NCBI RefSeq assembly: GCF_004916895.1
Contig: NZ_SNTZ01000001.1
Coordinates: forward strand, 900,263-964,262
DNA length: 64,000 nucleotides
From: Flagellimonas alvinocaridis
GTDB lineage: Bacteria; Bacteroidota; Bacteroidia; Flavobacteriales; Flavobacteriaceae
Reading direction: 5' to 3'
Positions 1-11,561 of the stretch are shown piece by piece; the first letter of the stretch is position 1; every line of letters begins with the position of its first letter. The notes beneath the pieces were generated by a model, which ran no database searches, was not told the origin of the DNA, and saw nothing but the letters and a program-made list of their open reading frames with translations. The position numbers and the translations under genes are program-made.

Positions 1-527
1 TTACAGAGTTGGAATCAATTCCAGCCAAAGTTGAGAAAACGTTGAAATCCAATCCTTTGGTGAAGGAGATTTCAGAAATTTATAAAGACTCTACAAACTG
101 TTTGTATTTAGGTAGGGGTTATAATTTTCCGGTGGCCTTGGAAGGAGCATTGAAACTAAAAGAAATTAGTTATATCCATGCCGAAGGATATCCAGCGGCG
201 GAAATGAAGCACGGCCCCATTGCTTTGATTGATGAACAAATGCCGGTTGTGGTGATTGCTACCAAAAAGGGGCATTACGAAAAGGTTGTGAGCAATATCC
301 AAGAAATCAAATCGAGAAAAGGAAGGATTATTGCCATTGTTACCGAGGGAGACAAATCTGTAAAGGAATTGGCAGACCATGTCATAGAGATACCTGAGAC
401 TTCAGAAAGCCTTTCTCCATTATTGACCACCATACCATTGCAATTACTATCATACCATATCGCAGTGATGCGTGGATGTAATGTGGATCAGCCCAGGAAC
501 TTGGCAAAATCAGTTACCGTGGAGTAA
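1..527 (+). CDS. glmS: Glutamine--fructose-6-phosphate aminotransferase, C-terminal part (partial)
   Basis: The window opens inside this gene; the frame is open from the first bases and stops at 525-527. The visible ~172 residues are the second SIS (sugar isomerase) domain of GlmS, which makes glucosamine-6-phosphate for peptidoglycan and LPS. Recognisable family signatures are [20 protein letters not shown], the [19 protein letters not shown] segment, and the C-terminal tail ending [13 protein letters not shown], which in the family carries the catalytic lysine and closes over the isomerase site. The N-terminal glutaminase and first SIS domain lie outside the window. A clean hairpin terminator follows, so this is the 3' end of its transcript. 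Confidence 0.95.
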   Translation, partial: TELESIPAKVEKTLKSNPLVKEISEIYKDSTNCLYLGRGYNFPVALEGALKLKEISYIHAEGYPAAEMKHGPIALIDEQMPVVVIATKKGHYEKVVSNIQEIKSRKGRIIAIVTEGDKSVKELADHVIEIPETSESLSPLLTTIPLQLLSYHIAVMRGCNVDQPRNLAKSVTVE

Positions 528-553
528 CTTTCCAAATTCATAAATTAATACAT

Positions 554-580
554 AATGGCGCTGATTTCAGCGCCATTTTT
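554..580 (+). terminator. Rho-independent terminator after glmS
   Basis: Stem of about ten pairs (AATGGCGCTG / CAGCGCCATT) with a short ATTT loop, followed by a T run, 27 bases after the glmS stop. Confidence 0.85.
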
Positions 581-622
581 ATTAAATGCTTAGCCAATCA
601 GGGATTTTTTTGACAAATAAGT

Positions 623-638
623 ATTATGCATGCATAAT
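623..638. promoter_or_regulatory. 16-bp perfect palindrome upstream of TonB receptor
   Basis: ATTATGCATGCATAAT is a perfect palindrome about 100 bases before the receptor start at 736, in a very AT-rich gap. Its size and symmetry fit a dimeric regulator's operator. It matches no site I can name (not a clear Fur or CRP box). Function is inferred only from position and symmetry. Confidence 0.35.
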
Positions 639-735
639 TTTTTTCATATTTGTGTAATGCAAATGAAAAAAAATGTATATTCCACATACATAATTAACAT
701 GCAATTAAAACGTATCTAACTCTAATTCAGAACCA

Positions 736-5165
<4,430 letters not shown>

Positions 5166-5182
5166 AACAAAATTGAGATTCT

Positions 5183-5234
5183 AGTATTGAGTAGTTAGAT
5201 ATATCTCAATACTCCTATCTCACATCTCAATACT
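5183..5234. repeat. Short palindromic/tandem repeat between atpD and atpC
   Basis: AGTATTGAG (5183-5191) is followed by its reverse complement CTCAATACT at 5205-5213 and again at 5226-5234, the two direct copies 21 bases apart. The first pair can fold into a 9-bp hairpin with a 13-nt loop. It has no T tail, so it does not look like a terminator. It resembles small intergenic repeats seen in flavobacterial genomes (from memory). Confidence 0.5.
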
Positions 5235-5241
5235 AATAAAT

Positions 5242-5520
5242 ATGTATTTAGAAATAGTATCACCAGAAGCCACCTTGTTTGCCGGAGAAGTAACTGCAGT
5301 TACAGTACCTGGGGTGAATGGAGAATTTCAGATGTTGGAAAACCACGCCCCTATTGTGTCTTTGTTACAAGAAGGAAAAGTTAAGGTAAAGGGGGACATC
5401 AAAATAGATGAGGCTTTCCAAAATAAGTTTTCCAAAGGGAATGACGGGGAGACTGTACTTTCCATAACCAGTGGAACTGTTGAAATGAAGAATAACAAAG
5501 TCATTGTTCTTGCGGATTAA
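5242..5520 (+). CDS. atpC: F1Fo ATP synthase subunit epsilon, short form
   Basis: 92 residues. This is the central-stalk subunit that couples gamma/c-ring rotation to F1 and can restrain ATP hydrolysis. The beta-sandwich is visible from MYLEIVSPEATLFAGEVTAV through NGEFQMLENHAPIVSLLQEG. The usual C-terminal two-helix inhibitory hairpin is absent, which accounts for the short length (typical AtpC about 130-140 residues) and is common in Bacteroidota. It sits directly downstream of atpD and ends at a strong terminator. Confidence 0.92.
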   Translation: MYLEIVSPEATLFAGEVTAVTVPGVNGEFQMLENHAPIVSLLQEGKVKVKGDIKIDEAFQNKFSKGNDGETVLSITSGTVEMKNNKVIVLAD

Positions 5521-5543
5521 AAACAAGAATGAATACAATAAAA

Positions 5544-5571
5544 AAGCCGTCCAATTGGACGGCTTTTTTAT
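5544..5571 (+). terminator. Rho-independent terminator after atpC
   Basis: AAGCCGTCC AATT GGACGGCTT stem followed by T6, 24 bases past the atpC stop. Confidence 0.9.
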
Positions 5572-5633
5572 TTCTGACTATTCTGAATCCTCTTTTTTAT
5601 AGGCGAGTAAGTACCGACCCATAATAATTCATT

Positions 5634-5664
5634 TCCGTCAATTCAAAAGGGGCATCCGTCAATT
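5634..5664 (+). promoter_or_regulatory. Direct repeat, LytTR-like, upstream of toxin gene
   Basis: TCCGTCAATT occurs at 5634-5643 and again at 5655-5664, a period of exactly 21 bases (two helical turns). Each copy fits the LytTR half-site pattern [TA][AC][CA]GTTN[AG][TC] at eight of nine positions. A weak -7-like sequence TATATTGG lies at 5692-5699, so the repeat would sit roughly 40-70 bases before transcription start, a normal activator position. A LytTR regulator is encoded at 47265-48020. That it acts here is speculation. Confidence 0.4.
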
Positions 5665-5751
5665 GACTTTAAATTCTTACCATTGGTGGCATATATTGGT
5701 TTTTAAACATGGATGATTCTTCCCACAATCCATTGCAAAGAAACTACTTAT

Positions 5752-8409
5752 ATGAGTCCACTATCCTACATTGTCAAAAGATGTAAGCTTCACTTTATCT
5801 TTTGTTTCCTCCATTTCACTGCCATTACCGCTCAAATCTACCCGGTACAGGTCACCCCGCAGATCATCCCTCCCTATAGTTTTCAACTGTCCGATTACGT
5901 TACTACCACACAGGAAAAGCTCTTCGTGAACCTTTTGCTCACTGATGCGCAGGAATTTGGCAGGCAGGTACGGTTGAAATTGTTCGTGGAAGGCCCGGGC
6001 ATCAATTTCCAGTCCACGGACTTTGTCTCGGGCACATTGCCCATAGTTCTGGACGGAGGGATCAACAACAGGTTGACCAATCTGGACCTACAGGCCTATT
6101 TTAACTATAACAATTTGGTGGGCATCTCCCCGCAGCAGTATGGCCAACAGTTACCCGAAGGGCAGTACCGTTTCTGTTTTGAGGTGTACGACCAGTTTTC
6201 GGGCCAGCGCATAAGCAACCGTAGTTGTGCCAACATCTATCTGGTGCTCAACGACCCGCCCCTGCTCAATGTTCCCTTCCGAGGGGACCTGGTCACGGCC
6301 CAGAACCCCCAGAACATCATTTTCAACTGGACGCCACGACACATCAACGCCGGGGCGGTACAGTACGAGTTCACCCTAAAAGAACTATGGGATACGGCTA
6401 TGGACCCACAGGCCTCCTTTTTGGCCAGTCCACCGCTGTACCAGACCACCACCTTTGCCAATACCCTGCATTATGGTCCGGCACAGACACCTCTTTTGGA
6501 GGGCAAGACCTATGGCTGGCAGGTAAGGGCCTTTGTGAGTGACGGCTTTACGGAGACCTCCCTGTTCCGCAACAACGGGATGAGCGAGATCTACCACTTT
6601 ACCTACAAGGCTGATTGCCCAGTGCCCCATTTTGTGCTCTCCGAGGCCGAGAATTCCCAGACCGTAAACATCACATGGCAAATGGGCGAACACCTGCGCT
6701 ATCGGGTGCAGTATCGTAAAAACGGCTATGGCGAAGATGACTGGTTCGGGTTGTGGTCGCAGACCAATGGGACTACCATTCGCAATTTGGAAGCGGGTAC
6801 CACCTACGAATTTCGAGTGGGAGGTGAGTGTACCCCCAACGGCGGTCTGGTCTATTCCCCGATACACGAGTTCACTACGCCCACCGATGATGAGATGGCC
6901 TACTACAACTGCGGCATCCCGCCCGAGATTGAAATTGCCAACCAAGACCCATTGTTGAACCTTGGGGTGAACGAGGTTTTCTTGGCAGGGGATTTTCCGG
7001 TGACCGTGGTTGAGGTACAGGGAAGCAACGGCAGGTTTTCGGGACAAGGTTTTATCACCGTGCCTTACTTGGCGGACACCAAAATTGCGGTTAGCTTCAA
7101 GGACATCACCGTAAACACCGATTACCAGCTCATTGAAGGGATGGTGGAGACAAGTTACGACCCCACTTGGGGAAATATTGGGGACTTAGATCAATTTATT
7201 AGTGATTTAGGAAAGTTGGTGAGTTTGTTAGGGGATGCGATTGATGAACTGCAAGAATTAATTAGAAGAAAAGAAGAAGGAAACATAACCCAAGATGAAT
7301 TTGAGGAAGGATGGAGCACACAGACCAAAATACTTGAAGAAAGTGCAGCGCTCATGGATGCTAACCCAAAAATACCGGAGGCAATGCGGAAGGAAGCTAA
7401 TCGTATTGTGGGGAATAAGTTTTTGGCATCTACCAATAATGAAATTCCAGAAACTCCAAGCGATTTGGACAATACAAAAAAGGATTTGGACAAACTTGAA
7501 GAAATCAACGAGATTTTAGAAAAAATTAAAAACTCCAAAAAATTGATTGTGACCATATATGAAGTTGACATTGCAACAGGTGGGCATGACAAAAAACATA
7601 CGGAGGAACATTACGACCATATTTTTGAACACGAAGATGCCAGCAAGGTAAATGCTGCAACCTACATCTACAGAAAGAAGGCTGATTATGGGGATCCTTA
7701 TTTTGAATTTAAGAAAGTGGGAAGGGTACGGGAAATTTTGAAAAGTGACTTACCAAGTAATTATCTGGAAGATAGCAACACCTACGTACATGAGTTTGAT
7801 TTTAGGGGACAACGATACAATGCCATAAACCACAAAAACTACTACCAGTCGGGTACGGCAATTATGAAAGTACTTGCCGAGAACCCTACCGAAGCCGCCA
7901 TTTGGAAGATGTTACGAGATATTGAAGCTGAAAAACAACAGCGTATCTTGGGCAACGTGGTACAGATTACGGGAGGAGTGATAGCCATTGTGGCGGCAGT
8001 GCCTAGCGGTGGTGGTTCAATATCTTATTTTACAATGTTAGAGATAAGTGCTGGCACTGCGGCCAGTGTTTCTGGGGGATTAAAGTTATACTACAATGCC
8101 GGGGGCAACTTTGAGCAAGCCGACAATATTCCGAGTGGATTGGGGGGCTCTCTCGGAAAATTGATTGGCTACTCTATGGGACATGAAGAAGAGGGCGAAC
8201 AGATGGGGGAGTTTATAGAAGCAATTGTTTTTGGTTATAAATCATATGACGATACAAAAGCCTTATGGAAAAATTTTAGAGAAAGTAAAAATTGGACTTT
8301 GGGCAAAAAAGAAACTTTAAGAATGATAGATAATTTTATTGATTTGTACCAGCTTGTAAATGAAAGCCTTGATCTTCGTGAATTAAGAAAGGAAGTTGAA
8401 GAAGAATGA
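5752..8409 (+). CDS. Secreted polymorphic toxin with TANFOR/fibronectin-like head and exchangeable C-terminal tip
   Basis: 885 residues from ATG 5752; an earlier in-frame ATG at 5713 would add 13 residues ahead of the signal peptide. Signal peptide 1-28 (hydrophobic run ending ITAQ). Residues about 30-170 resemble the head of TANFOR/Fn3 proteins of Bacteroidota; two Fn3-like units follow (about 175-285, with FNWTPRHINAGAVQYEFTLK, and 290-377), then another family-typical beta domain (395-475, ending YDPTWGNI). From about residue 478 the protein changes: a helical stretch (480-600), an unknown region (600-700), a glycine-rich hydrophobic stretch (730-790), the junction GLGGSLGKLIGYSMGHEEEG (797-816) and a 64-residue helical tip. 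No nuclease motif is seen in the tip. Base composition also shifts near 7180, from GC-rich to AT-rich. The stop overlaps the immunity gene (ATGA). Cell-surface or T9SS-linked export is an inference; no T9SS sorting domain is visible. Confidence 0.75.
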   Translation: MSPLSYIVKRCKLHFIFCFLHFTAITAQIYPVQVTPQIIPPYSFQLSDYVTTTQEKLFVNLLLTDAQEFGRQVRLKLFVEGPGINFQSTDFVSGTLPIVLDGGINNRLTNLDLQAYFNYNNLVGISPQQYGQQLPEGQYRFCFEVYDQFSGQRISNRSCANIYLVLNDPPLLNVPFRGDLVTAQNPQNIIFNWTPRHINAGAVQYEFTLKELWDTAMDPQASFLASPPLYQTTTFANTLHYGPAQTPLLEGKTYGWQVRAFVSDGFTETSLFRNNGMSEIYHFTYKADCPVPHFVLSEAENSQTVNITWQMGEHLRYRVQYRKNGYGEDDWFGLWSQTNGTTIRNLEAGTTYEFRVGGECTPNGGLVYSPIHEFTTPTDDEMAYYNCGIPPEIEIANQDPLLNLGVNEVFLAGDFPVTVVEVQGSNGRFSGQGFITVPYLADTKIAVSFKDITVNTDYQLIEGMVETSYDPTWGNIGDLDQFISDLGKLVSLLGDAIDELQELIRRKEEGNITQDEFEEGWSTQTKILEESAALMDANPKIPEAMRKEANRIVGNKFLASTNNEIPETPSDLDNTKKDLDKLEEINEILEKIKNSKKLIVTIYEVDIATGGHDKKHTEEHYDHIFEHEDASKVNAATYIYRKKADYGDPYFEFKKVGRVREILKSDLPSNYLEDSNTYVHEFDFRGQRYNAINHKNYYQSGTAIMKVLAENPTEAAIWKMLRDIEAEKQQRILGNVVQITGGVIAIVAAVPSGGGSISYFTMLEISAGTAASVSGGLKLYYNAGGNFEQADNIPSGLGGSLGKLIGYSMGHEEEGEQMGEFIEAIVFGYKSYDDTKALWKNFRESKNWTLGKKETLRMIDNFIDLYQLVNESLDLRELRKEVEEE
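8141..8214 (+). repeat. 74-bp junction repeat, copy A (inside toxin gene)
   Basis: Encodes the junction just before the toxin's C-terminal tip. It is identical to copy B at 8923-8996 except for one base. The copies lie 782 bases apart and are in the same codon phase, so recombination between them would give an in-frame fusion to the downstream tip. Confidence 0.95.
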
Positions 8410-8909
8410 AAAGTTTTAAAACTAAATACAAAATAAGATCCTTCAAAAGGAGGATATCAAAAGAAATTAGATGGAATATTCTATTTGTTTCCTCATTTAC
8501 TTTAATCATCTTTTTTGCTTTCTTATATCAAGACGGCATGGAAATCTTCGAAGACTTTGGTTTTATCTTACTCATTTTATTGGGAAATTTTTTACTATTT
8601 CTAATATCAGCAATGTTATTTAGCTATAAGTCGAATAGATACTTGATTCGAAAACTGTCTTTTGATGATACACATTTATTTGTTGAGTATGATGAATATA
8701 TGGAAACCAAACGGTTGAAGTATCCCTTGAATGAGGTTAGGATTAAACTGGTACAATGGTATCATACAAATAGTATATACTTAAAAATCAGTAATGATGA
8801 AATTACTATGAAGCAGTATGCGGGCGTGGGCTGGTCTCCGGAAAATTTAAGGGAAGTTTTCAAGGCTCTAAAGGAAGCACAGAAGAATTTGGAGGTCGAA
8901 CCAGAATAA
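8406..8909 (+). CDS. Putative immunity protein, two transmembrane segments
   Basis: 167 residues; its ATG overlaps the toxin stop (ATGA), the usual linkage of an immunity gene to its toxin. A basic N-terminus (KTKYKIRSFKRRISKEIRW) precedes two hydrophobic segments (about 26-42 and 50-71), followed by a soluble domain that looks like a small PH/YcxB-type beta domain (RYLIRKLSFDDTHLFVEYDE). I do not recognise a named family. Membrane anchoring suggests that the cognate tip acts at or across the inner membrane, but this is inference. It is AT-rich compared with the toxin head, and copy B of the junction repeat begins 13 bases after its stop. Confidence 0.65.
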   Translation: MKSFKTKYKIRSFKRRISKEIRWNILFVSSFTLIIFFAFLYQDGMEIFEDFGFILLILLGNFLLFLISAMLFSYKSNRYLIRKLSFDDTHLFVEYDEYMETKRLKYPLNEVRIKLVQWYHTNSIYLKISNDEITMKQYAGVGWSPENLREVFKALKEAQKNLEVEPE

Positions 8910-8922
8910 AAATCCAACGGTC

Positions 8923-8996
8923 TGGGGGGCTCTCTCGGAAAATTGATTGGCTACTCTATGGGACATGAAGAAGAGGGGGAACAGATGGGGGAGTTT
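8923..8996 (+). repeat. 74-bp junction repeat, copy B (start of orphan tip)
   Basis: One mismatch to 8141-8214 (GAGGGCGAAC there, GAGGGGGAAC here). It directly follows the first immunity gene and leads in frame into a different toxin tip. The preceding three codons (S-N-G) also echo the parent gene (P-S-G). Confidence 0.95.
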
Positions 8997-9311
8997 GTGG
9001 TGAAAAACAAGAACGACTTTATCATTTTTCTTGAAGAGGGAAATTCTAATGCAGGTCTTCAACATATAATTGAGAGACATTGGAACGACAAGGAGTTGAT
9101 GAAATATTTTGTGAGCCAAAATGATATGATAGACAAACTTTTTAAAACAATTAAGGATAAATCATATTTAACCAAAAATATTGTACCAATGAATGGTAAA
9201 AATAATCTAGAATTTACTTTAGAAATAATCTTAAGTGATGGAAAGAATAAGAATTTTTTGCTTGCCACTGGTGATAACGGATACATCGTAACTTTTCATC
9301 CAATTAAATAA
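8943..9311 (+). CDS. Orphan C-terminal toxin tip, BECR-nuclease-like (silent cassette)
   Basis: The frame is open from 8910, right after the previous stop, but lacks an ATG; TTG 8943 is the first plausible start. It begins with the junction copy (LGGSLGKLIGYSMGHEEEGE) and continues with a tip unlike that of the main gene: KNKNDFIIFLEEGNSNAGLQ, HIIERHW, then a strand-rich end finishing GYIVTFHPIK. A GLQHIIERH-type helix followed by a C-terminal beta-sheet is typical of Barnase/EndoU/ColicinE5-D/RelE-fold (BECR) RNase tips, so an RNase is likely, though no search was made. Without a signal peptide or clear start it is probably not expressed as a secreted toxin unless recombined into the parent. 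The next gene's ATG overlaps its stop (TAATG). Confidence 0.65.
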   Translation: MIGYSMGHEEEGEQMGEFVVKNKNDFIIFLEEGNSNAGLQHIIERHWNDKELMKYFVSQNDMIDKLFKTIKDKSYLTKNIVPMNGKNNLEFTLEIILSDGKNKNFLLATGDNGYIVTFHPIK

Positions 9312-9694
9312 TGAGTGAAATATTTATTTTAAAAGTTGAAGACGGCGCATCCTATAATGGTGACGTTTATGATTACTGGATAACATGTAAGTTGAAAAAT
9401 AATCAAGAAATAATACTTTTTGATTACAAAAGGATTGGACTAAATGAATTTGTTAATAAATGGGTTGATGCTCAAATTCAAGCGCTGTTCGTTCAATTGA
9501 GTAAGAATAAAGATTTATTGTCCCTTGAAGGAAAAATCACGTTTAAAAACGATAAATATTATTTTTTAAACGAAGCTATCAGTATTGAGGTTTCAAATGA
9601 AGATGTAGAATCCCAAGAATTAAAACTTAATACACAATCGGTGTTTTATTTTGGAAGGCTAGATATAATCGGATTTAATCAAGTTAAGTGCTAA
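9311..9694 (+). CDS. Putative immunity protein, paralogue 1
   Basis: 127 residues, overlapping the orphan tip stop by one base, so translationally coupled to it and its likely cognate inhibitor. No signal peptide or membrane segment: a cytoplasmic protein, as expected for neutralising an RNase. It is homologous along its whole length to the next gene: both have a K-V-E-x-G-A-x-Y-N start, VYDYW(I/V)TC, a NxxEI(I/V)LFD strand, a conserved W, and YFGRLDI near the end. I do not recognise a named family. Strongly AT-rich. Confidence 0.65.
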   Translation: MSEIFILKVEDGASYNGDVYDYWITCKLKNNQEIILFDYKRIGLNEFVNKWVDAQIQALFVQLSKNKDLLSLEGKITFKNDKYYFLNEAISIEVSNEDVESQELKLNTQSVFYFGRLDIIGFNQVKC

Positions 9695-9764
9695 TACTTT
9701 TTCATTGGACATATTGTTTCATTTATATCAAATTGGCAATGATGGTTTTATTTATTCCCAAATA

Positions 9765-10145
9765 ATGATCACAAAAGTTTTAATAAAGAAAGTTGAAAAA
9801 GGTGCTGTTTACAATGATTTAGTATATGATTACTGGGTGACCTGTTGTTTGCTTGATAATTCTGAAATAGTATTATTTGATCCCAAACCTCATGACTTAA
9901 CAGACCTATTGAACCAATGGGTTGAAATTAATATAAAGGCACTTTTTTTTGAGCAAAGCGCCAATGCAGATTTACGTTCTTTTCAGGGAAAAATTGTAAG
10001 AAGGGACAATGGTTATTTTTTTGTTTCTAATTATATAAATATTGAGGTAAAAAGGGAAGATGTGATAAATAATAAAACAGAATTAGAATTTGAAAATAGA
10101 TTTTACTTTGGAAGATTGGATATTGTCAATGTTTTACTTAGATAG
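9765..10145 (+). CDS. Putative immunity protein, paralogue 2
   Basis: 126 residues from ATG 9765 (MITKVLIKKVEKGAVYNDLV); the frame is open upstream to 9705, but homology to the preceding gene starts at this ATG. It aligns end to end with paralogue 1 (VYDYWVTC, SEIVLFDPK, NQWVEINIKALFFEQS, FYFGRLDIV). Tandem immunity duplicates beside an orphan tip fit either broadened protection against variant toxins or a leftover from a lost cassette. The frame continues after its stop into the pretoxin fragment at 10146. Confidence 0.6.
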   Translation: MITKVLIKKVEKGAVYNDLVYDYWVTCCLLDNSEIVLFDPKPHDLTDLLNQWVEINIKALFFEQSANADLRSFQGKIVRRDNGYFFVSNYINIEVKREDVINNKTELEFENRFYFGRLDIVNVLLR

Positions 10146-10484
10146 GTCAATTATCTAGACAAATACAAAGGCTTTGAGGACACCAGACAGGCCGTGGAGG
10201 ACTTTTTTGATTTTATTACGGATTGGGAAGAGATAAAAGACCTTTGCGACCAAATATCCGAGAAGCTGAGGGAAACCTTGGAAGTTTATAGCTACTACTC
10301 CTTTGTAAATGAGGAACGTTATGAGCGGGCAGTGCTGGACGTGCAGCTACTCTCCGTGGCCACGGGCATAGGAGCCGTTACCAAGATCAAGAAGGTAAAG
10401 GATATTTTAATTGGCCTGCGTAATTTTACCAAAGCGCAGTGGGACGATCTTGGAAGGAGATTTGGGGATGATTTGACCGGGTAG
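10146..10484 (+). pseudogene. Pretoxin fragment of a second toxin family (no start)
   Basis: Immediately after the immunity stop the same frame reads on without an ATG: NYLDKYKGFEDTRQAVEDFF, then a helical region and LLSVATGIGAVTKIKKVKDI, ending DLGRRFGDDLTG and a stop at 10482-10484. This resembles the helical pretoxin stretch that precedes tips in other Bacteroidota polymorphic toxins, but it is not the one used in the main gene here (5752-8409). Its parent toxin must be elsewhere or lost. One extra base near 10476 puts it out of frame with the deaminase domain downstream. The nearest start would be GTG 10194. Confidence 0.7.
10348..10457 (+). repeat. 110-bp cassette repeat, copy 1
   Basis: Matches 11563-11672 with about seven mismatches counted by eye, in the same codon phase, offset 1,215 bases. 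Together the two copies bracket the deaminase cassette. Confidence 0.9.
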
Positions 10485-10947
10485 GTTAGCTAGAGAAAAT
10501 TGGAATGGATACTCCAATATCTTTGTAGCTAGTATTGACGAAATTGCGGAAGCAACAACGATTATAAAAAATTATAGAGTTACAAACAATTTAAAAGGAA
10601 AAAACTGTGGTTATCTTGAAGGTAATTTAAATGGCAATACTGTTGATAACAAAATGTGGTTGAGTGGTGAGGCTAAGCCTGATGTCGAACCACAAATATT
10701 CACAGCCATTAAAGTTGATGGTGGTGGCGGTCGTTCTTGGTTAAGAAATACAGATAGTGAATATAAAATGCTTAACAAATTGGCAAATGATTTAGGAGGA
10801 AGTCCTGGTGCGGTGATGCCAAAAGTTACTGGAGAGCTAAAAATTGTTTCAGAATTGGAATATTGCAGTTCTTGTCAAGGTGTAATACAGCAATTCAATG
10901 AAATGTTTCCAAACATAAAATTAATTTTAGTCGATGGAGCGAAATAA
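10477..10947 (+). pseudogene. Deaminase toxin tip (BURPS668_1122-type), detached by a frameshift
   Basis: Open frame from 10477 (PGRLARENWNGYSNIF) to the stop at 10945-10947; the first ATG is at 10654. The C-terminal half has the pattern of toxin deaminases: NTDSEYKMLNKLANDLG (motif with the catalytic Glu), a strand G-E-L-K-I-V-S-E-L-E, the zinc motif CSSC, then QGVIQQFNEMFPNIKLIL. These match my memory of the Toxin-deaminase/BURPS668_1122 family, nucleic-acid or nucleotide deaminases in polymorphic toxins. Dropping one base near 10476 would join it to the pretoxin fragment (GDDL-PGRLAREN), so it is a broken tip. The frameshift lies outside the repeat, so recombination alone would not restore it. 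Confidence 0.7.
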
Positions 10948-11152
10948 AGAATTAATATTTGAGGTTATATGTGATGATGAAAATATCATGATAAAAGCAA
11001 TTGAATTATATAACAAAACCTATAAAACAAATTTTAAACTGTTGGAATATATTTTGGATGAAGTCAATTTTGCGAGAATTTCTGGAAATGTTCGATTGTC
11101 AGATATCTTTCAACTAGGTACTATTTATAGTAGACTATCAGCTGTATTGTAG
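10934..11152 (+). CDS. Small putative immunity protein for the deaminase tip
   Basis: 72 residues; the ATG lies within the last codons of the deaminase frame (14-base overlap), a typical toxin-immunity arrangement. It is a soluble, mixed charged helical protein (MERNKELIFEVICDDENI; KLLEYILDEVNFARISG) with no signal peptide. I recognise no named family. It is shorter than most immunity proteins. Role inferred only from position. Confidence 0.5.
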   Translation: MERNKELIFEVICDDENIMIKAIELYNKTYKTNFKLLEYILDEVNFARISGNVRLSDIFQLGTIYSRLSAVL

Positions 11153-11178
11153 GTGCGAATCCAATTTCATTTTAAAAC

Positions 11179-11532
11179 ATGAGAAAGTTAAAGTATAGTT
11201 TTGAATATTGTTGTTCACCAATTTGGATTGAAGAAACTGGTATTGACAAGCCAATTTTGGAAAACGTAAGTATAGATTCATTAAATGTAGATAAATTTTT
11301 AAAAAATGAAATTGAGGAACTCCAACGAATTTATCAGTCAACTTATAATGAAAGGGATGGGAGGGAATCTGGTTTTGAGGATTTGTATCAGTATTCCATA
11401 TTCATTAACCGTGTCATATTTTCCGCCCAATTATTAAAAATGAATTTAGGCAATGAATACAAAATCGTTTTTGACCTAGAAAGTTGGGAAAAATTACTTC
11501 TTAGTGCAAATAAGAAATTGGGGGGAATTTGA
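11179..11532 (+). CDS. Hypothetical protein in toxin cassette (possible second immunity gene)
   Basis: 117 residues, ATG 11179, 26 bases after the preceding gene. Soluble and helical, with acidic and aromatic patches (KYSFEYCCSPIWIEETGIDK; EDLYQYSIFINRVIFSAQLL). No recognised domain, no signal peptide, AT-rich like the other cassette genes. It lies between the deaminase cassette and the closing 110-bp repeat, so it belongs to the cassette; an immunity or accessory role is a guess. Confidence 0.5.
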   Translation: MRKLKYSFEYCCSPIWIEETGIDKPILENVSIDSLNVDKFLKNEIEELQRIYQSTYNERDGRESGFEDLYQYSIFINRVIFSAQLLKMNLGNEYKIVFDLESWEKLLLSANKKLGGI

Positions 11533-11561
11533 ATATTCAAAGTTGCAGGTTCAAATAAGAA

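Noticed and set aside
5183..5234. CRISPR-like array
   Set aside because: Only 9-base units, one inverted, with no spacers of uniform length and no cas genes.
6385..7047. Long open frame of 220 residues on the minus strand inside the toxin gene
   Set aside because: It lies wholly opposite a gene with clear domains in a GC-rich stretch, where antisense frames stay open by chance; no start context or domain.
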